NCBI RefSeq assembly: GCF_032062135.1
Contig: NC_092868.1
Coordinates: 43,008,970 to 43,072,969 of the forward strand
Direction of reading: 5' to 3'
DNA: 64,000 nt
DNA from: Pyxicephalus adspersus
Taxonomy: Eukaryota; Chordata; Amphibia; Anura; Pyxicephalidae
This document shows, piece after piece, positions 12,136 through 37,748 of the stretch; position 1 is the first letter of the stretch, and each line of letters opens with the position of its first letter. The notes below the pieces were generated by a model. The model had not been told where the DNA came from and did not search any database. It saw nothing but the letters and a program-made list of their open reading frames with translations. Made by a program: the position numbers and the translations under genes.

Positions 12136-13341
12136 GGACAGCAGAATCCGGGCTCACCGCCTTCATAAACGAATATATACCCCATCTATTATTGCACAAG
12201 CAATGCTCCTTTTTTTTTTTTTAGGAAACTGAATGAGGTTAATTTGCTATAGGATTATAGACTCTTCACTTTAGCATTTCTGGCACATAATTGGAAAATA
12301 TTTGCAAAATAAATTATTACCACATTCACTACACTAAGTAAAGTATGCCCTTGCTAGGAAATAAATCTCTTTGCTAAGTGAACAGTCTAAAATAAATAAA
12401 TCCACCATAACCTGTTCGCCTTTTATCCTAATAGTTCAAATCATGGAATATAGGGTGACATCTAGTGGTTGCAGCTTCTTCTTACACTCCCTAATGGACA
12501 CAAAAAATGGAAGGTGGGTATTGGGTTTTTTGTATATTTCAGGTTGTATTTGCCAAATAGCACACATCAGAGCCTCGGGCAGCAGGGTTAGCCAGGGCAA
12601 CACCAAGAACTTTACAAGCGTTTCCTATTTTAGTTATTCATTGGTGGCTAAATACATCTAATCAATTGAAGGGGAATGCTGAGGATGCATATAGGACAGC
12701 TAATATTCCACAGACAATGCTTGGTCTGGGTCGAATCTTACACTGGGCTATGAATCCCACATACCAGCACTGTATTAATGTGCAGGGAATGTCAAATACT
12801 CCTTCATATTTAGAAGAATTTCACTTTGATAGACTAACGAGGAAACAGGGGAGCAAGGGGAGTTTGGAGAGGAAATTAAGTTCATCTGTTACCCTACTGT
12901 GAGAGGGCAAAGCTAAATGCAATGGGTGATACACATGAAACAATGCATAAAAAAATTATGAGCTCTGCATTAAAAAATTGTGATTGTGAGATTGGGTCAC
13001 AAGGACCAAGTGGCCCGATCCATTGCAATACAGCAGTAAATTGACTTGCAGAATATTTTTTTTCTGAATTCCGAGCATCACAACATACTATGTACTGCTT
13101 AAAATTAACGTTACCACATTTACTGGGAAAAATATATCCATTTTTACCAGGCAGATCTGTACAGCACCAGTCGGGGGGAAACCTTAGCTGAAAAGCATGT
13201 GCCTTGTATTGCAGCTGCAACAAGGCTCAAACAATTTCTAGCACAGCAATCCACTGGGGTGAATAAACCTTTATTATTGTTCCAAGTGCACTGACATTCA
13301 CCCTATTAGTATGTAAGAGAACCCATTGGTCTAGAACCATT

Positions 13342-13661
13342 GGGCAGCATAGTGGCTCAGTGGTTAGCACTCTGGCCTTTGCAGCTCTGGGTCCCAGGTT
13401 ATAATATCGTCCAGAGCACTATCTGCATGGAGTTTGCAGGTCCTCCCCTTGTTTGTGTGGCTTTCCTCCCACATTCAAAAAACATGCTGTTAGGTTAATT
13501 GGCTTCTCCCTAAAATTGACCTTAAACTGCATTAAAGACATATGACTATGATACGGACATTGGATTGAGAGCACCTTTGAGGAACAGCTAGTGACATGAC
13601 TATAGACTTTGAAAAGCACTGCGTAATATGTTGGCGCTATATAAATACTTTGTAGTAATAT
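13342..13661 (+). mobile_element. tRNA-derived SINE
   Basis: It starts GGGCAGCATAGTGGCTCAGT and ends TTGGCGCTATATAAATACTT. Box B is degraded (GGTTATAATATC), so it is probably not transcribed. The body retains the GGTTAATTGGCTTC segment. Confidence 0.75.
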
Positions 13662-14864
13662 TAATAGACTTTCCCTACACAAATAGGCCTGTGACCATAA
13701 GTCATTTTTTATACAAAATGCAGCTGGCAAATTACCAATAGTGTCTGCCTAACCTTACAGTCTTGGAGCAGCGGTGTCCCCTGCAGTCATGCCTTAGGGC
13801 GCAGCATTATAGAAAAGGAAGCCTACACACCAGAGGTTACCAAGCCTCCTTGCTTTCCCTATTAATTATGGATTTATATATAAATATCTGCATTTTATGC
13901 TTCAAAGCCTTTCTATTATCACCAGCTTTATTAGCAGTGAATGATGAATAGGCACCTTGAGAAACCCAACATAGTTTGCCTTCTACCTCCAATCACCCTA
14001 CAGAGAGAAATTATGATTTCTATGGAGTAAAAGAAAAATTTGCATTTGAAACTGAAAGTCACTTAAAGAGCAGGGGAGACCCCAGCTGGTGTAAGCTTCA
14101 CACCTCATAACACTGTGGTCCACTGCTCCACCATCTGTCTCATCAGCAGTAATTCACCTCAGTCTATTGTGTTCATAAAGGAAAAAGCATTAAGTCCCCA
14201 GGAGCCCACAGATGGATGAGGGGGCCCACAATGCCGCCAATGATGTCATTATACAGAGGGAACCTGGACAAACCACAACAGTGAACGTGCCATTCTTTGT
14301 TCTTGTCGTGATGTTTGGAAGACGGACAAATATACCTAAAATTAAATAGTATAAAATGAGAAATAGAATTTATATAGAATTTCTTTTGATTTTTAATATA
14401 TGTAAACTTGCTCTCAAAAATATCTTGTAAGCTTTAGCATGTAATATATTATGATTTTAATTATTGTAAATCTGCAGATTTAATTAAATGAATTTCTGGT
14501 CATTATGCCATGAATGCTCTTGTTTAGGAACTTCAGATCATACCATGTCAGCTCTCATATTATACAGATCAGTATTACATTCTGGAAGAAGAGCACATTC
14601 GTAGGGACCACCCCTGTAAGTATGGTCTATGCCAGATCTGTGCAATACCGGAGATTTTAAAATTTCTACATCCTAAAAAAGTAAAGTAGAACTATCCAAC
14701 TCCCTGAACAATAGATAAGAAATAAAAATTGGAAGGGGGGGGGGCAGAAGCTGCATAAGCTGGGACACTTACCTTTTTGTTTTTCTTAGGCCAGAGGCTT
14801 GGGAATTGGAAGTGGCCAGGTAATTGGGTAAAGTTATTATATTAGATTGATAATTTACTAATAT

Positions 14865-15162
14865 GGGCAGCACAGTGGCCTTTCCAGGCCTAGGTCCCAG
14901 GTTTGAATCTCAGCTAGGACAATATCTGCATGGTTATGCTATTTGCAGGTTCTCTCTGTGTTTGCATGGGTTTCCTCCAGGTACTCCGGTTTCCTCCCAC
15001 ATTCTAAAAACATTCAGGTAAGTTAATTGGCTTCCCCCAAAATTGCCCTTAGACTGGGGGTAATAACATTTGACTATGGTAGGGACAGCTAGTGACATGA
15101 CTATGGACTTTGTAAATCTCTGCATAATATGTTGGTGCTTTATAAATACTGTGTAATAATAA
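14865..15162 (+). mobile_element. tRNA-derived SINE with internal deletion in the head
   Basis: GGGCAGCACAGTGG runs directly into the CCTTTCCAGGCCTAGGTCCC region, so most of the box A region is missing. Box B is intact (GGTTTGAATC). The body and tail (GTTGGTGCTTTATAAATACT) are complete. Confidence 0.7.
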
Positions 15163-15283
15163 GAGAGAAGCTGTTAATCTACCCATAAACCACCCTCCAC
15201 AACAGATTGCTAGCAGGGAGGATACCTAAATATTTGGATGACATCAAATAATCTATAGGGTGATAAGGAACAATTGTCCGGAG

Positions 15284-15528
15284 CAATGTTTTTCAACCAG
15301 AGATCTGTGGAACCCTCAAATTCTTCTAGAGGTTGATGGGGGTTCTTCGAGCAATGAGCAGTTTGTGCCTCCCAGGTCAGTTTTGGGTTTTATATGAGGG
15401 TGGCATTCTTTACAGTGACCACCATGCTAATATACTGCGAGCTGTGGATATAGTAATTATAGCAAAGGTTCCCTAATACCTGAAAGTTTCAAGGGCTCCT
15501 TCATGTTAAAAAGGTCAAGAAAGGGTGG
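15284..15528. mobile_element. hAT-type MITE
   Basis: The left end CAATGTTTTTCAACC and the right end GGTCAAGAAAGGGTGG are diverged forms of a CAGTGTTTCTCAACC inverted repeat. It carries TATACTGCGAGCTGTGGATA inside, shared with 17009 and inverted at 53819. No target duplication is recognisable. Confidence 0.6.
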
Positions 15529-15834
15529 TTTGAAGATTGATTTTTAAAACAGAGCTGTGAATTCTGACACAGACAGTGCTTAAATCATTTAATGCGTCTC
15601 CAACAAGCAACATATAGCAATGATCTAATTTGATGAATTCAACAAAAAAAAGAAAGCATCTTCTTCCCAATTTTGATGGACTGAAACAGCAGCAAACACA
15701 GACCAGTTCACACAAATTAAATATTCATGATACAGGTATTGAGACTAAACCAAGCGAGTTATCTTCACAACTGTGCAAAAATACACATACGGAACTAATG
15801 GCTAGTTACAGAGTAAGTCACTAAGATGAATAAT

Positions 15835-16014
15835 TTATGGGAGGACCTTTGTCTGTCGCTCATCTTTCTGTTCATCCGGGGTGAACGCCTGCTGCTGCAT
15901 GCCCTTTGCAAGGCTTAGAAGCTCATCAGAAGGGGGCATCTGCGACTTGTCTCTGGCACAGCAGTGTGCGCGCCTCTTGCTACACCGTTTGTTATTATTA
16001 GACAGAACAGTCAA
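15835..16014 (-). CDS. Candidate terminal coding exon of an unrecognised minus-strand gene
   Basis: A minus-strand acceptor TTTGTTTCTTATTATAG is followed by exactly 60 codons ending TAA at 15837-15835. The frame reads LTVLSNNNKRCSKRRAHCCA, then a polar segment with PPSDELLSLAKGMQQQ and a C-terminus ending ERQTKVLP. The DNA is richer in G+C and CpG than its surroundings (GGCGCGCACAC, ACCCCGGAT), as expected of a conserved exon in AT-rich DNA. An ATTAAA at about 15588-15593 could serve its 3' end. No family is recognised and no upstream exon is convincing, so it may also be a fragment of a decayed gene. Confidence 0.35.
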   Translation of the reverse strand: MTVLSNNNKRCSKRRAHCCARDKSQMPPSDELLSLAKGMQQQAFTPDEQKDERQTKVLP

Positions 16015-17008
16015 CTATAATAAGAAACAAAGCTGCAGGAAACCCAAGAAATAAGCATGTTACATAAATAACTGAAGGTGTAGGTGCGACAGAGTAAAAG
16101 AAGCCAAATTTAAAATAAAGAAAATTCAGAAACAGATCAAGCTTTATATAATCAGGAAGACATGTGCAATGTATCACAATTCTTAACAGCGGATCAGAAA
16201 CAATATTTTTTTTTTTTACTGTCTGAATCAGTGGATCTTCAAAATGACACCCCAGTTTGGCAAAGCAATCATATAAACATATTTACAAGTTGAAACTCAT
16301 TTTCACCAATCCGTATCACCTTGAGATGCCACCTGTTTTTCTTTATAAAAGCTAAAATGATTTTATCATATTTACTTACATGAAATGGACAAATTGATAG
16401 AGCCAAAACTTTACCTCCATGGAATGTTTTATAGAATCAGTGCTCGGATACCAAGAATATAATTGGCACTCCTGGTAAAGGAATGGAGTTTTCTACTGCC
16501 CAAAAGGTAATAAGATCAATTCATCAATTTCACCATATGTGAAATTCAATCATTGACTAATGTATATGGGTAATGAAAAGAAATACCTTGCAGCGTTTAC
16601 TTCCCCATAGCCAAGACTTACAAGGCCACAATGCCACCTTTCCAGACATGGAGGAGAATTTGACACTCTCCTCTTCTTCCATGACAGCATTGGGGAGAAG
16701 TTCTGTGCTGTGTCAACTTTAAATGCTCATACAAGAGATCACTTCCCTGAAGAGAGTGGATGGGGAGTGCAGTAAGAACAAGTATATGCCAAAATGCACA
16801 ATGTGCGCACTGTGGTTATGTAGGAGAAATGTTATAGTTCATAAAAAAATATTAATGTTATGCTAAATTCAAGAAAATGCATTGACATGCATGTAAATGT
16901 TACACCAAGGAACTTTAATTTCAACCTTGTTTGTTAAATATACCATTGCTAGGGATTTTTAGAACAGTTTGGATATCTCAGAATATTTTAACAGATACCA
17001 TTGCTCTA

Positions 17009-17136
17009 CAAGGGTGGCATTTTTCCCCAGTGACAGCAGGATATACTGTGAGCTGTGGATATAGGTATTATAGCAGGGGTTCCATGAAGATTATTTTAAG
17101 GTTCTCCGTGAAAACAGTGAGAAAGTCTGACCTAAA
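17009..17136. mobile_element. hAT-type MITE fragment
   Basis: AGGGTGGCATTTTTCCCCAG, TATACTGTGAGCTGTGGATA and the GAGAAAGTCTG end match the right half of the 15284-15528 element. The left half is missing. Confidence 0.55.
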
Positions 17137-17791
17137 GGCTGTTTATATCTTGAACCCTACTTATCTCCTGATCTATGAGCTTGTACATACCCCTTTCAGG
17201 TCAACAGTAGGTAGCGAAGGCAAAAGGGGTAACACTGGAGCCAGAACCTATAAAAACAAGTCAGTAGGGTCAGATCACCATTCCTAGGCTCCCATGTAAA
17301 TGTCTGGACATGAGCTATAGAGCATGTGGAAGTAGTTATACCAAATGGCATATTTTTATTTTTTGTTATAGATTTCCCCTTTTTGTACATAGTTGAAAAG
17401 CTCCTCAGCTTAAAACCACATCCAGCTTATAAAATACAACACTGGTTCTGGATGAAAAGGTTAATATTTAAAAATAGATTGGTATAATACAGAACTTATT
17501 TGCATTTAGTAAAATGTTGTTCAGTGAAGCACTGAGCCTGCAATTCATAACAGGGAAATTGAATTGCTGGTTATCGGGCAAAGCACTAACCAAGAAAGAC
17601 CAGAAGACTTACAGCGGTTTAAGAGACTACTCTTGAAGATGTGCCATAAAGCAGGTGGAGGACAGGGCAAATCATGGAGATTGAAGCCAATAATTACTGG
17701 CCTTCCATGCCTTGTTCTGTGCTGCTTCTGTATAGCGATCAACAACTTGGTAGAGCTTTACTGCAGGCAAGAGCCAGTGCAAGCAGAATGA

Positions 17792-17905
17792 TTGGCTCAG
17801 TAGCAGGCACTAGGTTCGAGGATCAAATCTTGGTCAGGTATTGCATGGAGTTTGTATGTTCTCCCTGTGTTTGCATGGGTTTCCTCACACAGTTCGGTTC
17901 AAGTA
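17792..17905 (+). mobile_element. SINE head fragment
   Basis: Carries TTGGCTCAGTAGCAGGCACT, AGGATCAAATCT and GCATGGAGTTTGTATGTTCT in the SINE order. It is truncated after the TTTCCTCACACAGTTCGGTT segment and has no tail. Confidence 0.55.
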
Positions 17906-18010
17906 AATTTTGGGGGTCCTGTTTAGAGACAGTTAATGTTTCTGTATGTTCCCTGTACATAAGCCAAAGCACCCCCTGCCATTAGGTCCATTTTATGTTT
18001 TGTTTGTATA

Positions 18011-18280
18011 GAAGCCTCTCAACCTTTTACCCCCAAGGAATTCTTGAAATAATTTTCAAGTCTAGGGGAACCCCTGCTAAAATCCATTCATGGGAGGTTA
18101 GCGGCAATAACATACTTTATATTGGTGGTAATGGGAAGAATAAACCCATTTATTCTTCCCAGCTAAATAGATCAATTGTATCACACCAATGGCTTGTTCT
18201 AGTGACACCAGCTCCAGAACTATTCAGGCATTATCAAATAGCAGCTCAAGGCCCCACAGAAGCCTGGTTGAGAAAGCTTG
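18011..18280. mobile_element. hAT-type MITE, diverged
   Basis: The ends CCTCTCAACCTTTTACC and CCTGGTTGAGAAAGCTTG are inverted. GAAATAATTTTCAAG and GGGGAACCCCTGCTA resemble the family at 15284. It lies about 290 bp before the candidate plus-strand exon. Confidence 0.5.
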
Positions 18281-18566
18281 TTATGTGTTCCTTGGTTTAA
18301 AGTTGCAGATTTCCAAAGTAATGTTTCATGCATTAAAACAATTTACATAGCAAGTAATGTAAATATATCTTTACTTTCAGCTGACTGGAGCTGTACCTTT
18401 CTACTGAGCCAATTGCCAGAAGAAAAAAAAATGTATGTGTGTATGTATATAAAACCCTAGGCATGAAAAACCATTAATACAGGTGGGTGATTAAATGGAG
18501 ATCCAAAGTGTCCATAGACTGTAGAGACAAGTAACGTTTGGACGTCAGAATTCCTGACTTTTTACA

Positions 18567-18747
18567 GAAACCTTATTACCTGGCATACCCAGTTGTACAA
18601 CAGGGAAGTCTGAGAATGACATCACAGGGAGTAGTAGTAAAACGTTTCTTTAACAAATGGAAAAGAAAAAGCAAAGCAATGCGGGATGTGCTGCAGAAGG
18701 TAAAAGGAAGATTGGAGGAATGCATAGACTATGCCCAGACACATTGA
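18567..18747 (+). CDS. Candidate terminal exon of an unrecognised plus-strand gene
   Basis: A plus-strand acceptor TTCCTGACTTTTTACAG is followed by an open frame to TGA at 18745-18747. AATAAA comes 22 bp later (18769-18774). The predicted residues are basic and helix-prone (KRFFNKWKRKSKAMRDVLQK, then a stretch ending in ECIDYAQTH), as in a real C-terminus. The frame stays open about 30 bases above the acceptor, so the border is not proven. I do not recognise the family, and I found no convincing upstream exon. It could be a chance frame of about 60 codons, but frame, acceptor and poly(A) signal fit together. It would converge with gnb1. Confidence 0.35.
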
Positions 18748-18768
18748 AGAAGAGACGCCATGACAAGG

Positions 18769-18774
18769 AATAAA
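18769..18774 (+). terminator. Plus-strand AATAAA after the candidate exon
   Basis: A canonical hexamer lies 22 bp after the TGA of the plus-strand frame. It is 16 bp from the opposing gnb1 AATAAA, so transcripts from the two strands would overlap at their 3' ends. It is functional only if the plus-strand gene is real. Confidence 0.35.
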
Positions 18775-18789
18775 CTCATGTCAAACTGC

Positions 18790-18795
18790 TTTATT
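18790..18795 (-). terminator. gnb1: gnb1 poly(A) signal AATAAA
   Basis: On the minus strand the sequence reads GATGTAATAAAGCAGTTTG. It is a canonical hexamer at the low-coordinate end of the AT-rich 3' UTR block, and the nearest downstream candidate for gnb1 mRNA cleavage. Confidence 0.6.
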
Positions 18796-19192
18796 ACATC
18801 TTAAATAACAGTACATTTTAATATAGTATCTATCTTGCATCCAGCGTTCTTGTAGTACACTGACTTTAAAATTAAATACAAAAGGTGAAAGGGAGTAGGG
18901 GGTGCAGAGAGCTCTACAGAGTAATTTATGCAAGAAGTGGGCGGGGCATCTCGTTCTCTGCCAGTTCCCGGCCTAACGCACAATTACAGCACTTTTTGTA
19001 CAGAAAGAGGAGAAAAAAAATAAAATAAGCGTCTACAGCTAAGGTTGAGTAACGTTCATATACAATTAGGAAGAAGCTAATAAAATTAATAGTCCGCTTC
19101 TCTCTTAATACAAAGACCTGCGGAACAGAGGGGTCAGTTCCTGTGTATCGGTTTTACAGGTCTCTGCAAAAAAAGTCAAGAGGCAATGCTTA

Positions 19193-19216
19193 NNNNNNNN
19201 NNNNNNNNNNNNNNNN
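19193..19216. other. gnb1: Assembly gap (24 N) in the gnb1 3' UTR
   Basis: A run of 24 N lies in otherwise continuous sequence. It falls inside the predicted terminal exon, so the 3' UTR length is approximate. Confidence 0.99.
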
Positions 19217-21371
19217 GGACCAGGAGGGAGAAAAAAAAAGTAGCAAGGGGAAGCTATTCCTGGAAGAACAAAAATCAGATGCAAGATCCTCTTTCTACAA
19301 GAACAGGCTGAGAAGCATCAACTTAAACCAGGGTAAAAGTTTAATTTCACATTTCCCAACCCTTCCTGAAAAATCGATTTTATTTTTTTGTATGCAATCG
19401 TTTGAACAGGATGTTTTTTTTTGTTAAAAAAAGTGAAATCGAGCTACTCTTCAAAGTGCTCATTTTTTTTGCACTGAACTTTTTGAAAACGTATACAGAG
19501 TAGCTGTGATTATAAAAAAAAAATGAGCACAACCGCAATAGTCATTTCATTTTTTTTCTGTTTAAACAGGTTTTTCTTCATTAAAAGGAAAAAAAGAATA
19601 AACAAAAACATCTAATGACTCTCTATTTGCACATTATTAAGCAACTCTACAGCATGCAATCTTAAGAGGAAAACCCATCCCTATGGCAAAACAAGCCCAC
19701 CCCCCGACGCCAACATAAGAATAAAAGCTTTCATTAAGTTTTAACTTAGAAAGTTCAAGATCATTATTTTCAAAAACATTAATTTGTACATCATTTCATA
19801 CACATCTGACTGTATATCCAAAAAGTACAGACATGTACTTCCGTCCACGGCTGCTCCAAATCTATTCTATATGGGATCAGGGTAGTGTTCTCATAAGATA
19901 CCCTTTTTTTTTTTTTTTTTTTTTTGATTCTTTAATGGTTTATAGCTTCCCAGTGTTAACTGAACTTGCAAGGGGACTCGAGTTTTAATGGTTCAGGTCT
20001 ACATGAATAAAGGATTTGACATGGGTTGAACAGTGAAGGACAAAAAAAAATAAAAATAAAAAAATATTCCTAACTGGCAACAAGATACAGCACCAACAAG
20101 TCCACTAGATCCCTATCTAGCGGTACATATCGCTCAATAGGAGCATGCTGTACCAACCGGTATAGGTGCGTATAGAACTAGAATGAAGCCAGTCTTACCT
20201 GGGAGGGGGAAAAAATGTCCCCACCCTCACAAAAAAACAAAACAAATCTATGGGTTACCCTCAATAGCAAAGGCTGAACTGGACATTGTTCTACAATCTA
20301 GCATGCTCTCGATCCCTGAAAGAGTTCTAATATTGTGGTGTGTATTTGTTGTGTGTGCAGGAGGAGGAAGTGGCGTGGTGTAGATGCATTCATAGAGATC
20401 AGAGGACAGTTCACTGGCTTCGGTGGTATAAAGAACTGTACATGGTTTAACAAAGTCCTTCCAATGCTCCCAAGTGGCATCTGTTGCATTGCTCCCCCAA
20501 CAGCCATATCTCTCAGATGACAGAGGTTACCGAAAGGCACTCCAGGCATTGGGTTACTACATTTCCCCCGAGCAGTTGGCGCTCTAAAGTAACTCAATTA
20601 CTGGAGCAACCTAGTCCGGAGTTGACTTTTTTCTTCCTACTATAGGATGACAATTACATGGAGGGCTTGTGGAAGGCTAATTATGATCTTTAATGTTCAT
20701 ATGGTTCTGTATCTGCAACAGATTCACAAGACAAGACAGGGACAGTTTTATAGCATTAAAAGGCCCTGACACAAAGGTCTATCACATCCCACCTTCACTT
20801 AATGGACCATAGAGGGAGTACAGAGAAAAACAAAAAAACAAAAAGTTAACTGTTCTGCTTTTTAACAATCTTGGTACTGCTGCAGTTTATACAATAACTG
20901 CCATTAACATCCAACTTAAACCAAAAAAATAAAAAAGCCAAACCAGACTCACTGTTCTAGAACCTTCATGTTAACAATCATAAAATGGACTTTATGAATC
21001 AATACAGCTACTTCTCGGTTATGTCATACTGCGGATAGTGTTTTGTATCATTATTTCAAGACAAATGAAGGTGAAGAAAGGGTTGAAGAAATAGGAAAAA
21101 AAAATATAAACAAAAAAAAAAAAACAAAAACAAAATGGTCCCAAAAGGAATGCACAATTCTTGGTTTCAGAACCACAAAACAATTCTTCCTATAGCAAAT
21201 AATTGTGCTCTTGGTTTCAGAAAGAAATAATGAGAGGAGAGGTTCTGCCCTTTGATGTATGGGAGTAGGGATAGTGGGTGTCCACGTTAGTATGGTTGGA
21301 TCGGATATGCTATGATTTAAAATTTCGAAGGTTGGAATGCTCTTCCAGTCATGGAGAAGTCCGCTGGGTAT

Positions 21372-22725
21372 CTAGCAAGAGGAAAATAAAACATTTAAAA
21401 AAAGGGAGAAATAAATGTCTGCTAATTTCACTTAAAAATGTACAAACAAATGAATTATCCATAACAACCCTCTTATTTCATCAGTAAGACTATTATTTAT
21501 TACAAACAGCATCCTCAGATGTCCATTTTCAAAGCTTGCTGGAATTCAAAAATGTATGCATGACCTTGCCGTTTTAACCCTAAAGGAAGCATTTATTTTT
21601 TTTAGTATTTCTCTAATTCCTGAACTTTTTCCCTTTAATTGAAAATGAATGGATAAAGGAATTCTCAAGGATGTGTGACTTTTCTTTTCTAAAAGGAAGC
21701 TTTGAGCCTTTAAAATTTTATCTATTCATGGTAAAAGTTATAAATGTTATCCATCTACTAACTCTAGGTCAACTTTAGGGTGTCAGGACTCCAAACAAAA
21801 AATGTCATGTTCTTTACTCCTAAAGTTAGGAGAAACACATCTGAATATAGGTTACTTGATTTAAAAGATCCATGTTCCAGGGCTCCTCTATTTGCATACT
21901 TTTCTACACAGAAAATTCCAAACCAAACACAAATGAAATGGGTGTTAATGTTTGTTCTGGGTCTCTGAAAGCAATGGCAGATCGACTATTTCTATCAAAC
22001 AGCTTCTTAAAGGGAAATTAAAAATTATTTTTAAAAGGTAGCAATGCAAACACTTAAATTTACAACATGACATATCAAACTAGTCAGCAGCAGGCTCATT
22101 GTTTTGTCAAAAATTTTCTCCCTCGTCATCTTATTAGAGATTGCCATTCACTTGTTTTGGGGCAGCAGAAAGTACAGATTTCTTCCCAATTAAATACAGA
22201 ACCCCCAATGAGACATCCGCTTTAGGAACCGCCCCCATTGTTAGATATTCCCTCATGTCCTGGTGACTAAAGTCTTAGGTTCACCTTGAGATTTTTTTTT
22301 TTGGACAGGACTTTAAAAATAATACTAGTGGTAATATCTGAAGTGGATCCACAATCCAGAAAAAGCCAAAAAAGATACATGCAACACAGTGAAAGGGGAG
22401 AGTTACAACTCTGTTGGAGTAAAGTGCTCATGCAGTCATGGCTCCAATGACATTGTTTGAGCTTGCAATGTACTGTATGCTTTGTGGAATCATAAGCAAA
22501 TCTATTCTGGCTTAACATTTGTTGGATGCTGGCACTTTTCCATAGCTTTCTCTATTTATAAAGGCTGACAAAGAAGGGTTTCATGATAAATGAGGTTTGC
22601 CAGGAATCGGAGAGAAGTTTAAATAAATGTGCGCTGTTTACTAAACATCTAACTCCACTTGTTGGAAGGAAGTAAACATGCCACAGCAGATTAATACTGT
22701 GAGGAGGTAGTTGGCCGATACTTAC
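21372..22725 (-). other. gnb1: gnb1 intron within the 3' UTR (about 1.35 kb, predicted)
   Basis: It is bounded by donor GTAAGT five bases after the stop codon and acceptor CTCTTGCTAG at 21372. The contents are AT-rich with no repeat or gene recognised. The donor is strong; the acceptor is the best one visible rather than a proven one. Confidence 0.6.

Positions 22726-37748
<15,023 letters not shown>

Larger units (their letters stand above)
1..18537. other. Intergenic region beyond the gnb1 3' end
   Basis: Apart from the candidate exon at 15835-16014 and the repeats listed separately, no gene is recognised. Stretches where I see nothing specific are about 700-2026, 2892-3549, 5190-5930, 6425-7730, 9453-10300, 10450-11580, 12136-13341, 13662-14864 and 16015-17008. 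Open frames here are short and overlap repeats. Confidence 0.7.
18772..21371 (-). other. gnb1: gnb1 terminal exon, 3' UTR (approximate)
   Basis: Below the last coding exon the first strong acceptor is CTCTTGCTAG, placing the exon start at 21371. The sequence then runs AT-rich without a coding frame down to a canonical AATAAA at 18795-18790, with cleavage expected about 15-25 nt further on. The length of about 2.6 kb is plausible for a gnb1 3' UTR. It contains a 23-T run (about 19904-19926), many A/T tracts and a 24-N gap. The acceptor and end are inferred from signals only. Confidence 0.6.

Noticed and set aside
16622..16702. Minus-strand open stretch ending at GTAAGT, as an upstream exon for the 15835-16014 candidate
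   Set aside because: The would-be acceptor lacks a pyrimidine tract, and neither its phase nor its content supports the link.
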